Of a stretch of 64,000 bases of DNA, positions 16,605 to 23,677 are shown piece after piece. The stretch is from positions 186,001 through 250,000 of the forward strand of contig NZ_FTOY01000011.1 in NCBI RefSeq assembly GCF_900156885.1, written 5' to 3'. Within the stretch, counting starts at the first letter, position 1, and every line of letters begins with the position of its first letter. This stretch comes from Limosilactobacillus caccae. Its GTDB lineage: Bacteria; Bacillota; Bacilli; Lactobacillales; Lactobacillaceae. The notes beneath the pieces are model-generated. The model had not been told where the DNA came from. It saw nothing but the letters and a program-made list of their open reading frames with translations, and ran no database searches. Position numbers and translations under genes: made by a program.

Positions 16605-18470
16605 ATGAAGCCAAATTTTAATCCGTCGGCAGGGATGCATTCCCGGCATTTCATTACGGGAATTGATGGGCTGCGAACGTTAGCGGTTCTCGGTGTAATC
16701 ATCTATCATCTCTTACCGAACGTATTGCAAGGGGGGTACCTTGGTGTACCGCTATTCTTATTAGTTTCTGGTTATTTTATAACCTATCAATTTAGCCAGC
16801 AGTTGACTTATGGTGGGCGAATTAATGTCGGTCATTTTTACGCTAAACGCTTTCGGAAGCTTTACCCGACGCTAATTGCGATGCTGGTGCTGACAACGGC
16901 GTATATCACCTTGTTTGCCCGTGAGTTGCTCCATAATATCCGGGTAACGATTATCACCAACCTTGCCTGGGTTTACAACTGGTGGGAGATCAGTCACGGG
17001 CAGTCTTACTTTGACCAGTTTGGGGGAGCCTCCCCATTTACCCACCTGTGGACACTTGGGGTTGAGGCACAGTTTTACATTTTGTGGCCGTTAATCATTA
17101 CGTTGCTATTTTGGCTATTTAAAAATGCCAAAAACGTTCGGCGGGTCATCTTTGGGTTGGCAGTTTTGTCAGCAATTGAGATGGCAGTCCTATACGATCC
17201 CGCCAATATCAACCGGGTATATTACGGGACGGATACCCGGGCATTTTCCCTCTTATTAGGGTCCTGGCTGGGGCTTGCCTGGCCATTAAACCGCCTGCGG
17301 GCCAACTTACAGCGAAATAGCCAGCAGATGCTTAACGCTGTCGGGATTATCATGACAATCGTAACCCTAATTGGCTTCTTTACCTTAAACGGCCAGTCCC
17401 CATTCACTTATCGGGGCGGGATGTTTATCTACAGCCTGGTGGGGATGGTGTTAATGGCGACAATCCTTCACCCGGGTGCCAAGATGAATAACTGGTTTTC
17501 CAACCCGGTCTTTCACTGGGTAGGCCAGCGTTCCTACGGGATTTATGTCTACCAGTATCCGGTGATGATTTTTTACGAACGGCTAGTTAAAGTTGGGACG
17601 CATCCGCTGTTAAACGCGATTATTGAGATTGCAATTATCCTCGTGGTGAGTGAACTTTCTTACCGGCTAATTGAGCAGCCATTCGCCCATTACCACTGGG
17701 CAAACCTCGGCGCTGATATTAAGCAGCTTACCTCGCGGAGGGATGTTTCCTGGCAGGCATGGACGCGGCTGGGGGCCGGCCTAGTTGTCTTTGTCATCGC
17801 CGTAGTTGGTTTTTGCCAGCCAAACCGGGCACCGCAAAAGACGGATGTTCAACAACGGATTGAACAAAACCACCAGGCAGCCGAAAAGCACAACCAGGAG
17901 ATTGCTAAGGGGAAGAAGGTTGAAAATACAGATAGCGATAACGATAAGCTGCAAAAGCAGTACGATCTCAGTCCGGCAGAGGTTAAAGCAGCCCAGAAAC
18001 TACAGGTAACTGCGATTGGGGACTCGGTGATGGCCGATGCAGCCAGCAGCATCCAGAAGTTGATGCCTAATGCATACGTCGATGCGCAAGTCGGCCGCCA
18101 GGGGTCAGCAACGCCAGCAGTAATCAAGCAGTTAAAGGCGAATGGTAACCTGAACCAAATCGTCGTCCTTAACCTGGGGACAAACGGGGCGATGACGTCG
18201 CAGACAATCAACCAGATTCTGGATGAAATTGGGCCGGGACACCAGGTTTACTGGGTGACCGCTCACGTTCCAACAAAGCCATGGCAACAGACGGTTAATA
18301 ATCAGATTAAGGATGCGGCAAAGAAGCATAAGAATGTCCATGTGGTTGACTGGTACAAGGTGAGTCAAGGACACCCAGAGTGGTTTGCCAAGGATAGCGT
18401 CCACATGGGGCAAAGCGGGAACGAGAGCTTTGCCCGGCTAGTTGCGAAGTCAATCCTGGCTAACCAGTAG
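16605..18470 (+). CDS. oatA: OatA-like peptidoglycan O-acetyltransferase
   Basis: 621 residues. The N-terminal acyltransferase-3 domain has about ten TM segments and starts with FITGIDGLRTLAVLGVIIYHL; THLWTLGVEAQFY carries the family His and Glu. After a last TM segment near residue 395 and a charged linker comes an extracellular SGNH esterase-like domain: GDSVMAD (Ser near 472), the GTNG block, and DSVHMGQSG with the catalytic Asp and His near 594-597. Such enzymes acetylate muramic acid and give lysozyme resistance. SD GGAGGT at 16590 decides the start. The MarR gene follows 11 bp later. Confidence 0.88.
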   Translation: MKPNFNPSAGMHSRHFITGIDGLRTLAVLGVIIYHLLPNVLQGGYLGVPLFLLVSGYFITYQFSQQLTYGGRINVGHFYAKRFRKLYPTLIAMLVLTTAYITLFARELLHNIRVTIITNLAWVYNWWEISHGQSYFDQFGGASPFTHLWTLGVEAQFYILWPLIITLLFWLFKNAKNVRRVIFGLAVLSAIEMAVLYDPANINRVYYGTDTRAFSLLLGSWLGLAWPLNRLRANLQRNSQQMLNAVGIIMTIVTLIGFFTLNGQSPFTYRGGMFIYSLVGMVLMATILHPGAKMNNWFSNPVFHWVGQRSYGIYVYQYPVMIFYERLVKVGTHPLLNAIIEIAIILVVSELSYRLIEQPFAHYHWANLGADIKQLTSRRDVSWQAWTRLGAGLVVFVIAVVGFCQPNRAPQKTDVQQRIEQNHQAAEKHNQEIAKGKKVENTDSDNDKLQKQYDLSPAEVKAAQKLQVTAIGDSVMADAASSIQKLMPNAYVDAQVGRQGSATPAVIKQLKANGNLNQIVVLNLGTNGAMTSQTINQILDEIGPGHQVYWVTAHVPTKPWQQTVNNQIKDAAKKHKNVHVVDWYKVSQGHPEWFAKDSVHMGQSGNESFARLVAKSILANQ

Positions 18471-18481
18471 GAGGAGTAGAA

Positions 18482-18940
18482 ATGGCAGTCGAAGATGAAC
18501 TATTAGACCAGGCAATCAGTATCTATTTGACGGGGCTTAAGGGCCTTGATACCTTTATTTCCGAGCCGGCTAGCGAGTATGAGTTATCCTTTGAGCAATT
18601 TCTGATCTTACGGACAATTACCAAGCAACCGAAGATTAAGCTGATGGATATTGCCGAACAGCGGCAGGTCACCCGAAGCGCTGTTTCCCGGCAGCTGAAG
18701 GTCTTGTTGCAACATGACTATGTTAACCAAGAGGCAGACCCTGCTGACCGGCGGCGGATGTTTTTGGTGCCAACCGATACCGGTAAGCAGGTTGAGGCAA
18801 AAATCTGGCAAAAAATTAATCACCGCTTCTCCCGATGGGTTAAAATCTATGGTGAGGACCGGGGAAGAGAATTCCTCAACCTTTTTGAGGATTTTAACAA
18901 GCAGATTATCCAGGGAACGGCAAAGAGTAAGGAGAAGTAG
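18482..18940 (+). CDS. MarR-family transcriptional regulator
   Basis: 152 residues with a winged helix-turn-helix: LMDIAEQRQVTRSAVSRQLKVLLQHDYV (recognition helix) followed by the wing ADPADRRRMFLVPTDTG with the family D-x-R-R motif. Terminal helices probably form the dimer interface. SD GGAGGAG. It lies between oatA and the HAD gene and probably shares their transcript, so it may regulate them; the ligand is unknown. Confidence 0.92.
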   Translation: MAVEDELLDQAISIYLTGLKGLDTFISEPASEYELSFEQFLILRTITKQPKIKLMDIAEQRQVTRSAVSRQLKVLLQHDYVNQEADPADRRRMFLVPTDTGKQVEAKIWQKINHRFSRWVKIYGEDRGREFLNLFEDFNKQIIQGTAKSKEK

Positions 18941-18943
18941 AAA

Positions 18944-19750
18944 ATGATTAAGATGATCGCACTAGACTTAGATAACACGCTCTTAAACAGCAATAAGGAA
19001 ATTAGTCAGCGGAACGAAAAGGTACTGAAAAAGCTCCATGAGAAGGGAATCCACGTTGTATTATGCACGGGCCGGCCGATTAACGCTATCTGGCCATACA
19101 TTGAGCAGCTCGGGCTGACTGCGCCAGATGACTTTACCATCACTTTTAACGGGGGTCTGGTAATCAATAATGTTACGAAGGACCACCTGTTTGAACTGGG
19201 GATGCAAAAATCTGACTTACAACCGTTATTTGACTACGTAAGCGACAAACAGATTCCACTTGATGTCTTGGACTTTGAACGGGTCTATGAACTAACCGAC
19301 AATCCGGGGTCGATTTACCGGACAGTTTTGAAGAATATTGAATTCCAAGATACCGCGCTGAAAGACTTACCGACAACAACCTACAGTAAGGCGGTAATGG
19401 CTATTCCGGCGGAAAAGTTGACGCCGATTATTAAGGCCTTACCAACCGACCTCACAGCTCACTATCACGCAGTCCAGTCACAGCCAATGATTATGGAGTT
19501 TCTTCCCCAGAACGTCGATAAGGCAGTCGGCCTTAAGGCGTTACTAGGTCACTTCGGTTTGGACTTTAGTAACCTGATGAGCTTTGGCGATGCCGATAAT
19601 GACCTGGGGATGATTAAGGCCGCAAGCCAGGGGATTGTAATGGCAAACGGTTTGCCTGCGGTAAAGAAAGCGGCTACTGCTTTGACAGATAGTAATGATG
19701 ATGACGGGGTCGCTACTTATTGTGAGCAATATTTTGCAACAATTCTGTAA
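18944..19750 (+). CDS. Cof-type HAD hydrolase
   Basis: 268-residue sugar-phosphatase-like HAD protein of the YidA/Cof group. Motif I DLDNTLLNSNKEI (nucleophile D8), motif II VLCTGRP, and motif IV GDADNDLGMIKAA are intact, with a C2-type cap between. Substrate unknown; relatives dephosphorylate sugar phosphates or flavin intermediates. It begins 3 bp after the marR stop and ends before a large terminator. Confidence 0.92.
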   Translation: MIKMIALDLDNTLLNSNKEISQRNEKVLKKLHEKGIHVVLCTGRPINAIWPYIEQLGLTAPDDFTITFNGGLVINNVTKDHLFELGMQKSDLQPLFDYVSDKQIPLDVLDFERVYELTDNPGSIYRTVLKNIEFQDTALKDLPTTTYSKAVMAIPAEKLTPIIKALPTDLTAHYHAVQSQPMIMEFLPQNVDKAVGLKALLGHFGLDFSNLMSFGDADNDLGMIKAASQGIVMANGLPAVKKAATALTDSNDDDGVATYCEQYFATIL

Positions 19751-19773
19751 CAAAAGGACTATTTTGGGACAAT

Positions 19774-19829
19774 AAAAGGACCACTTCAACGAAAAATATG
19801 AATTTTTCTTGAAGAATTGGTCCTTTTTA
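19774..19829 (+). terminator. Intrinsic terminator after HAD gene
   Basis: Long nested stem: AAAAGGACCA/TGGTCCTTTT, CTTCAA/TTGAAG and GAAAAAT/ATTTTTC, then TTTTT. Confidence 0.88.
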
Positions 19830-19927
19830 TTGCCCTTTTTTAGTAAAAGGCCACGAAATGTTATGTCTACCGAAACCCCTTGTTGCCAAAGGGATTGCGA
19901 GCGAAAATGATTTAAGTTTTCGTTAAA

Positions 19928-19997
19928 TGTTACAAATAGGTTACGAATAAGAGAAGGAGAATGGAAAATAGAAATGGCGTTGTTACAGGTTAGTAAT
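19928..19997 (+). promoter_or_regulatory. WalR-box-like sites upstream of LysM gene
   Basis: The 324-bp gap before the LysM gene holds the terminator above and two sequences like the WalR consensus TGTWAH-N5-TGTWAH: TGTTAC-AAATA-GGTTAC (19928-19944) and TGTTAC-AGGTT-AGTAAT (19981-19997), each with one mismatch in the second half. WalRK controls cell-wall hydrolase genes in many Firmicutes. Nothing else clear is seen in the gap. Confidence 0.4.
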
Positions 19998-20073
19998 ATT
20001 GGGAGTGTAGTATATAGGGTGTTGAAACGGAAATAAATAATTTGCTAAATAATAAAGGATGGTTGTTTAATTT

Positions 20074-20682
20074 ATGATTTCTAAGAAAAACTTTGCTAAA
20101 GTATCTGCTACTCTTGGTGCAGTGGCCTTAGGTGTGGGTGCAACTGCTAATGTTGCCAACGCCGACGCAATCTACACCGTGCAAAGTGGTGACACACTTT
20201 CAGGTATTTCTTACAAATTTGCTAAGGACAACAGCATGATCAATGATCTTGCTAAGAAGAACAATATCTCTGACATTAACAAGATCTACGTTGGTCAAAA
20301 GTTAATCATTAAGAGCGATGGTGAAATCCAAGAATACAACGCTCAAAATGCTGCAAAGGCAAACCTCAATAACTCACAACAAGCTGCTCAACAAAACACC
20401 CAGGCAGCACAAAGTCAACAAGGCCAAGCTAGCCAAGGCTACACTTCAAATGCTTCTGGTTCAGAAGCCGCTGCAAAGGCATGGATCGCTGCGCGTGAAT
20501 CTGGTGGTAACTACAACGCTACCAACGGTCAATACATTGGTAAGTACCAATTATCAGCTTCATACCTTGGTGGTGACTACTCACCAGCCAACCAAGAACG
20601 GGTTGCTGACCAATACGTTGCAAGTCGTTACGGCTCATGGCAAAACGCTCAAGCCCACTGGCAAGCAAACGGTTGGTACTAA
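20074..20682 (+). CDS. Secreted LysM protein, Apf / transglycosylase-like
   Basis: 202 residues. Signal peptide of about 32 residues ending ANVANADA; LysM domain (about residues 32-77, YTVQSGDTLSGISYKF ... YVGQKLIIK) for peptidoglycan binding; a Gln/Ala/Ser-rich linker; and a C-terminal lysozyme-like domain (from about 127, AKAWIAARESGGNYNATNG, ending HWQANGWY) like aggregation-promoting factors of lactobacilli. The Glu in ARESGG is the likely catalytic residue. Expected role: cell-wall remodelling or shape. SD AAAGGATGG. Possible WalR sites lie upstream. Confidence 0.88.
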   Translation: MISKKNFAKVSATLGAVALGVGATANVANADAIYTVQSGDTLSGISYKFAKDNSMINDLAKKNNISDINKIYVGQKLIIKSDGEIQEYNAQNAAKANLNNSQQAAQQNTQAAQSQQGQASQGYTSNASGSEAAAKAWIAARESGGNYNATNGQYIGKYQLSASYLGGDYSPANQERVADQYVASRYGSWQNAQAHWQANGWY

Positions 20683-20704
20683 AATTAACCGAAGAAATAA
20701 AACG

Positions 20705-20734
20705 AAGCACATCGAAAACGGTGTGCTTTTTTGT
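20705..20734 (+). terminator. Intrinsic terminator after LysM gene
   Basis: AGCACA/TGTGCT stem followed by TTTTTT, directly before the tmRNA promoter. Confidence 0.8.
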
Positions 20735-20753
20735 ATGCAAGGGATTGGAGATA

Positions 20754-20762
20754 TGGTAAGAT
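20754..20762 (+). promoter_or_regulatory. Extended -10 promoter of ssrA
   Basis: TGGTAAGAT; transcription would begin a few bases before the mature tmRNA end. Confidence 0.55.
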
Positions 20763-20775
20763 AAGAGGTGTTCAT

Positions 20776-21148
20776 GGGGATGTTTTTTGGATTCGACAGG
20801 TATAGTTCGAGTTTCAACTGCGTTTCGAAGGTTGCGTCTTCGTAAAAACGCTCAGTTTTAAATTATAACTGCAAACAATAATTCAAACTCATACGCATAC
20901 GCTGCCTAACAAGTAGCGCGCGTAGATCTGCACCGGGTTCGTCCATGATGCGGCTGTAGGTTTTATATGTTAGTGGACTACGCTTATTACTCCCGTTTGA
21001 AGTACTAAGAAGAGATTAATCAAGCTAGCTAGTCAAGTTGGCCCTGATCAACGGCGTTTTGGTTAGCGAATCTTAAATAGTTGAGATATGAACGTAGAGG
21101 TTGGAATGGCGATATGCTTGGACACGGGTTCGACTCCCGTCATCTCCA
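20776..21148 (+). ncRNA. ssrA: Transfer-messenger RNA (tmRNA)
   Basis: 5' end GGGGATG pairs with 3' CATCTCC to form the tRNA-like acceptor stem (one G-U). The conserved GGATTCGACAGG follows the 5' arm, and the T-arm GGGTTCGACTCCC lies near the 3' end; CCA is not encoded. The tag frame begins at GCA 20871 and stops at TAA 20907-20909, encoding ANNNSNSYAYAA. The YAYAA end differs from the more usual YALAA or LAA-type ends. Works with SmpB (1376) to rescue stalled ribosomes. Confidence 0.97.
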
Positions 21149-21164
21149 TTTTGTAGGTTTTTAG

Positions 21165-21212
21165 CGCTTTTGTATCTGCTTAAAACGTTGATATAAAGGC
21201 GTTTTTATTTTT
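21165..21212 (+). terminator. tmRNA terminator, copy 1 of a repeated hairpin
   Basis: Stem CGCTTTTGTATC (21165-21176) with GATATAAAGGCG (21190-21201), loop TGCTTAAAACGTT, then TTTTTATTTTTG. A near-identical hairpin with matching base changes follows tRNA-Glu at 46306. Confidence 0.85.
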
Positions 21213-21246
21213 GAAAAAACACTGAAAACAGTATTTTTACAATGTT

Positions 21247-21363
21247 TGCGACAATACTGCGACAAAATTTTCTTTTTGGTATATCCGAAAAGCTGGAAAC
21301 TGAATATAAATTTTTCTAGGCAATTGGACTCTGCTTATACTGAAGCAGTGTTTGATTGCCTAG
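21247..21363. other. Attachment-site-like scar downstream of tmRNA
   Basis: Two direct repeats TGCGACA (21247-21253 and 21258-21264), 11 bp apart, resemble integrase arm-binding sites. They are followed by a nested inverted repeat: CTAGGCAAT (21316-21324) with ATTGCCTAG (21355-21363), enclosing CTGCTT/AAGCAG. No integrase gene is present. The 250 bp after ssrA hold nothing else clear. Confidence 0.4.
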
Positions 21364-21399
21364 CTTTTAGTATTCACATCATTATCAGACAACCACATT

Positions 21400-21636
21400 T
21401 CATCCAATTACCTCAATTTTTTCCAACTCATAATCAAGCCTCATGACATAGCGTCTCGCTAAGGGGCCGACCGCTGGCACAAAGGTGATATAGGATCCCT
21501 CATCATCATTGTCCCAGCTGGAAGTTACGTCGATTAGGCGGCCTGTTAAAATTGTCCCGTCCTTAAAGATGGCCCTGATATAGGCTGGTTGTTCAAAGAT
21601 AAGGTCATAAAACTTCATTACTTCATTTTCTGTCAT
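21400..21636 (-). CDS. Hypothetical protein, 78 aa
   Basis: Not recognised. A compact, acidic, soluble protein. The middle (residues 18-50: PAYIRAIFKDGTILTGRLIDV ... YITFVP) looks like a small beta-barrel of Sm or SH3-like strand pattern, but no family can be named. Weak SD; the start ATG is at 21636. It stands between the tmRNA scar and the histidine phosphatase gene, on the same strand as the latter. Confidence 0.6.
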   Translation of the reverse strand: MTENEVMKFYDLIFEQPAYIRAIFKDGTILTGRLIDVTSSWDNDDEGSYITFVPAVGPLARRYVMRLDYELEKIEVIG

Positions 21637-21678
21637 GCGAGCACTCCCTGTATGCGGGATTTTTATTTTTGCTAAAAA

Positions 21679-22302
21679 CTAAAACTGATTATCGACCACC
21701 CGGTTGTAATAAATCAGGTGCTGGTCAAGGGTGTGGGGATCGACGACGATCTTGGAAACACTACAGTTAGTTGGTTCGAGGATTTCTAGTCCGTGAGTGT
21801 CAACTGCATTAGCGGCAAATGAACGGACGGTAAAGCCGTGGGTGACGACAACAACCCGCTCGTCAGGATGGCTGCTGACGACGTCCTCCGTAAATGAGCG
21901 GACGCGTTGCTCTACCTGGGCAAACGTCTCGCCGTGAGCCGTGGTGGCATAGTCCGGCCGCACATCCTTGATTAGCGGGTAGAAGAGGTCCGGGTACTTG
22001 GCCATCAGCTCGTTGTTTTGCTGCCCGTCCCAGTCACCGTAGGAAATCTCCAGGAGCCGTTGGTCAACCGTGACGGGTAAGTGGAGTTGGTCATTGATGA
22101 TTGCTGCCGTTTGCCGTGTCCGGTGAAGAGGGGAAACGTACAGGTTTGTTAGCTTTCCTGGATTAAAATATTTTGCAAGCCGCATTGCCTGTTCTTTTCC
22201 GGTCGCTGATAGGTGAGTCCGGTGGTCGTCGATTGTTCCCTGCTTTAAGCCAGCGGCATTAGCGGCAGTTTGCCCGTGGCGGATGATATAAAATTCTGTC
22301 AT
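21679..22302 (-). CDS. Histidine phosphatase family protein
   Basis: 207 residues, phosphoglycerate-mutase-like fold. The catalytic motif IIRHGQTAAN is at residues 6-15; the second Arg motif is YVSPLHRTRQTA; the acid LLEISYGDWDGQ and the second His VVVVTHGFTV are present. Such proteins are usually broad phosphatases rather than true mutases. SD AAGGAG. Divergent from serCA. Confidence 0.92.
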   Translation of the reverse strand: MTEFYIIRHGQTAANAAGLKQGTIDDHRTHLSATGKEQAMRLAKYFNPGKLTNLYVSPLHRTRQTAAIINDQLHLPVTVDQRLLEISYGDWDGQQNNELMAKYPDLFYPLIKDVRPDYATTAHGETFAQVEQRVRSFTEDVVSSHPDERVVVVTHGFTVRSFAANAVDTHGLEILEPTNCSVSKIVVDPHTLDQHLIYYNRVVDNQF

Positions 22303-22339
22303 TAGCGTTTCTCCTTTTTGACTTTATTATAACAAAGTC

Positions 22340-22368
22340 TTGACTAAAGATGAAAAATAGATTAGAGT
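22340..22368 (+). promoter_or_regulatory. Promoter of serCA leader
   Basis: TTGACT (22340-22345), 17-bp spacer, TAGAGT (22363-22368); start expected near 22375. Confidence 0.65.
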
Positions 22369-22410
22369 TTAATTAACGATTTTGAAGCCAACAGATAGGA
22401 GGACACCATC

Positions 22411-22467
22411 ATGCAATTAGGACATACTGTAATCGCATTAACATCCTCCCAGTCTTCTAGTAATTAG
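22411..22467 (+). CDS. Serine-rich leader peptide of serCA (18 aa)
   Basis: Short ORF MQLGHTVIALTSSQSSSN ending in TAG. A full AGGAGG SD at 22397-22402 lies 8 nt before the ATG. Five of the last seven residues are Ser, using TCC, TCC, TCT, TCT and AGT, so both main serine tRNA classes would be sampled. The ORF lies between a promoter and an intrinsic terminator upstream of serine biosynthesis genes. Its role is inferred to be sensing seryl-tRNA through ribosome stalling, not making a functional peptide. Confidence 0.8.
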   Translation: MQLGHTVIALTSSQSSSN

Positions 22468-22566
22468 AAGGCTGGTCTTTTGGCGCGGCCTTCACTTATG
22501 AGTGTGGGGGCCGATTAACGGCGATAAATATCATACGCCCCCACTTTCACCGGTGGGGGCTTTTTT
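22449..22566 (+). promoter_or_regulatory. Ribosome-mediated transcription attenuator of serCA
   Basis: Five mutually exclusive helices: 1:2 CCAGTCTTCTA (22449-22459) with TAGAAGGCTGG (22465-22475); 2:3 GAAGGCTG (22467-22474) with CGGCCTTC (22486-22493); 3:4 CGGCCTTCAC (22486-22495) with GTGGGGGCCG (22504-22513); 4:5 GTGGGGGC (22504-22511) with GCCCCCAC (22537-22544); 5:6 terminator GCCCCCAC with GTGGGGGC (22553-22560) plus TTTTTT. Arm 1 includes serine codons. Predicted logic: ribosomes stalled at Ser block 1:2, so 2:3 then 4:5 form and transcription continues; when serine is plentiful 1:2, 3:4 and 5:6 form and it stops. Confidence 0.78.
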
Positions 22567-22590
22567 AATACTATTTTGGAGGAAAGACAG

Positions 22591-23664
22591 ATGACAGGAT
22601 ATAACTTTGCTGCAGGGCCGGCAGTCTTACCACGGCCAGTGTTAAAGAAAGTTCAAGCAGAACTATTAAATTATCATGATACCCAGATGAGTATTCTGGA
22701 GATCTCTCACCGGTCAGCACTGTTCGATGAGATTTATACGGCAGCTAAGGAACGGGTCCTTAAGTTATTAAAATTAGCTAGTGATGATTATGACGTCTTG
22801 TTCCTGCAGGGCGGGGGAACTCTCCAGTTTGCGATGGTCCCGCTCAACCTGGCAGTTAACCATCACCGCGTGGCCTATGCCAATACCGGGCACTGGTCAA
22901 CACGGGCAATTGCGGAAGCAAAGAGAATTCCCGGACTGCAGGTCGATGAGGTAACCAATGCTGGCCCAGACTTTACCACAATTCCGGAAGTACCTGCTTT
23001 AGCGGCTGGAAAGTACGACTACTTGCATATCACGACCAACAACACAATTCACGGGACCGCTTATCAGGATTTGCCCGTGACTGATGTTCCCTTGGTTGGT
23101 GACCTATCGTCAAACTTCCTGGGGCAAGTCTATGACTTTACTAAGTTTGACCTGCTGTATGCTGGTGCCCAGAAGAACTTGGCCCCGGCCGGGTTGACAA
23201 TTGTGGTAGTCAAACGCGAACTGTTAAATAAAGAGAGTAACTTGCCAAGCATGCTCAACTATCCGGCCCTCGCAAAGAAAAATTCAACCTTGAACACGCC
23301 GCCAGTATTTCAGATTTACGTTGCCAACCTTGTTTTGCAGTGGTTAGACGAGCAAGGTGGGGTTGCCGCGGCAGAAGAACAAAACAAGCGGAAATCAGCG
23401 CTGATCTATGACTTCCTCGATAACTCAAAGTTATTTACCAATAAGGTGGTTCCAGATGCCCGGTCACTGACGAACATTCCGTTTACCACGGGGAAGGAAG
23501 AACTGGATCAACAATTCATTGCTGCCGCTAATCAGGCGGGCTTGCTCAACCTCAAGGGTCACCGTTCAGTTGGCGGGATGCGGGCAAGCCTCTATAACGC
23601 GATGCCATACGCGGGCGCGGTTGCGTTGCGCGATTTCATGGCAAAATTTGAACAGGAACACTAA
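22591..23664 (+). CDS. serC: Phosphoserine aminotransferase
   Basis: 357-residue PLP enzyme; second step of serine synthesis (3-phosphohydroxypyruvate to phosphoserine). Begins MTGYNFAAGPAVLP; the PLP-lysine motif is YAGAQKNLAPAG (Lys near residue 196); the C-terminal HRSVGGMRASLYNAMP is intact. The start at 22591 has SD GGAGGAAAG. It lies 25 bp after the attenuator T-run and 13 bp before serA. No serB homologue is seen in the window; a HAD or histidine phosphatase elsewhere could serve. Confidence 0.96.
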   Translation: MTGYNFAAGPAVLPRPVLKKVQAELLNYHDTQMSILEISHRSALFDEIYTAAKERVLKLLKLASDDYDVLFLQGGGTLQFAMVPLNLAVNHHRVAYANTGHWSTRAIAEAKRIPGLQVDEVTNAGPDFTTIPEVPALAAGKYDYLHITTNNTIHGTAYQDLPVTDVPLVGDLSSNFLGQVYDFTKFDLLYAGAQKNLAPAGLTIVVVKRELLNKESNLPSMLNYPALAKKNSTLNTPPVFQIYVANLVLQWLDEQGGVAAAEEQNKRKSALIYDFLDNSKLFTNKVVPDARSLTNIPFTTGKEELDQQFIAAANQAGLLNLKGHRSVGGMRASLYNAMPYAGAVALRDFMAKFEQEH

Positions 23665-23677
23665 GGGAGGAATTACG

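Noticed and set aside
19974-20036. 20-codon ORF before the LysM gene as a real peptide gene
   Set aside because: SD is 13 nt away and the ORF overlaps likely promoter elements; kept only as a remark in a finding.
22449-22566. T-box riboswitch upstream of serC
   Set aside because: No AGGGTGGNACCGCG-type T-box sequence and no specifier stem; the translated leader with stacked helices explains the region better.
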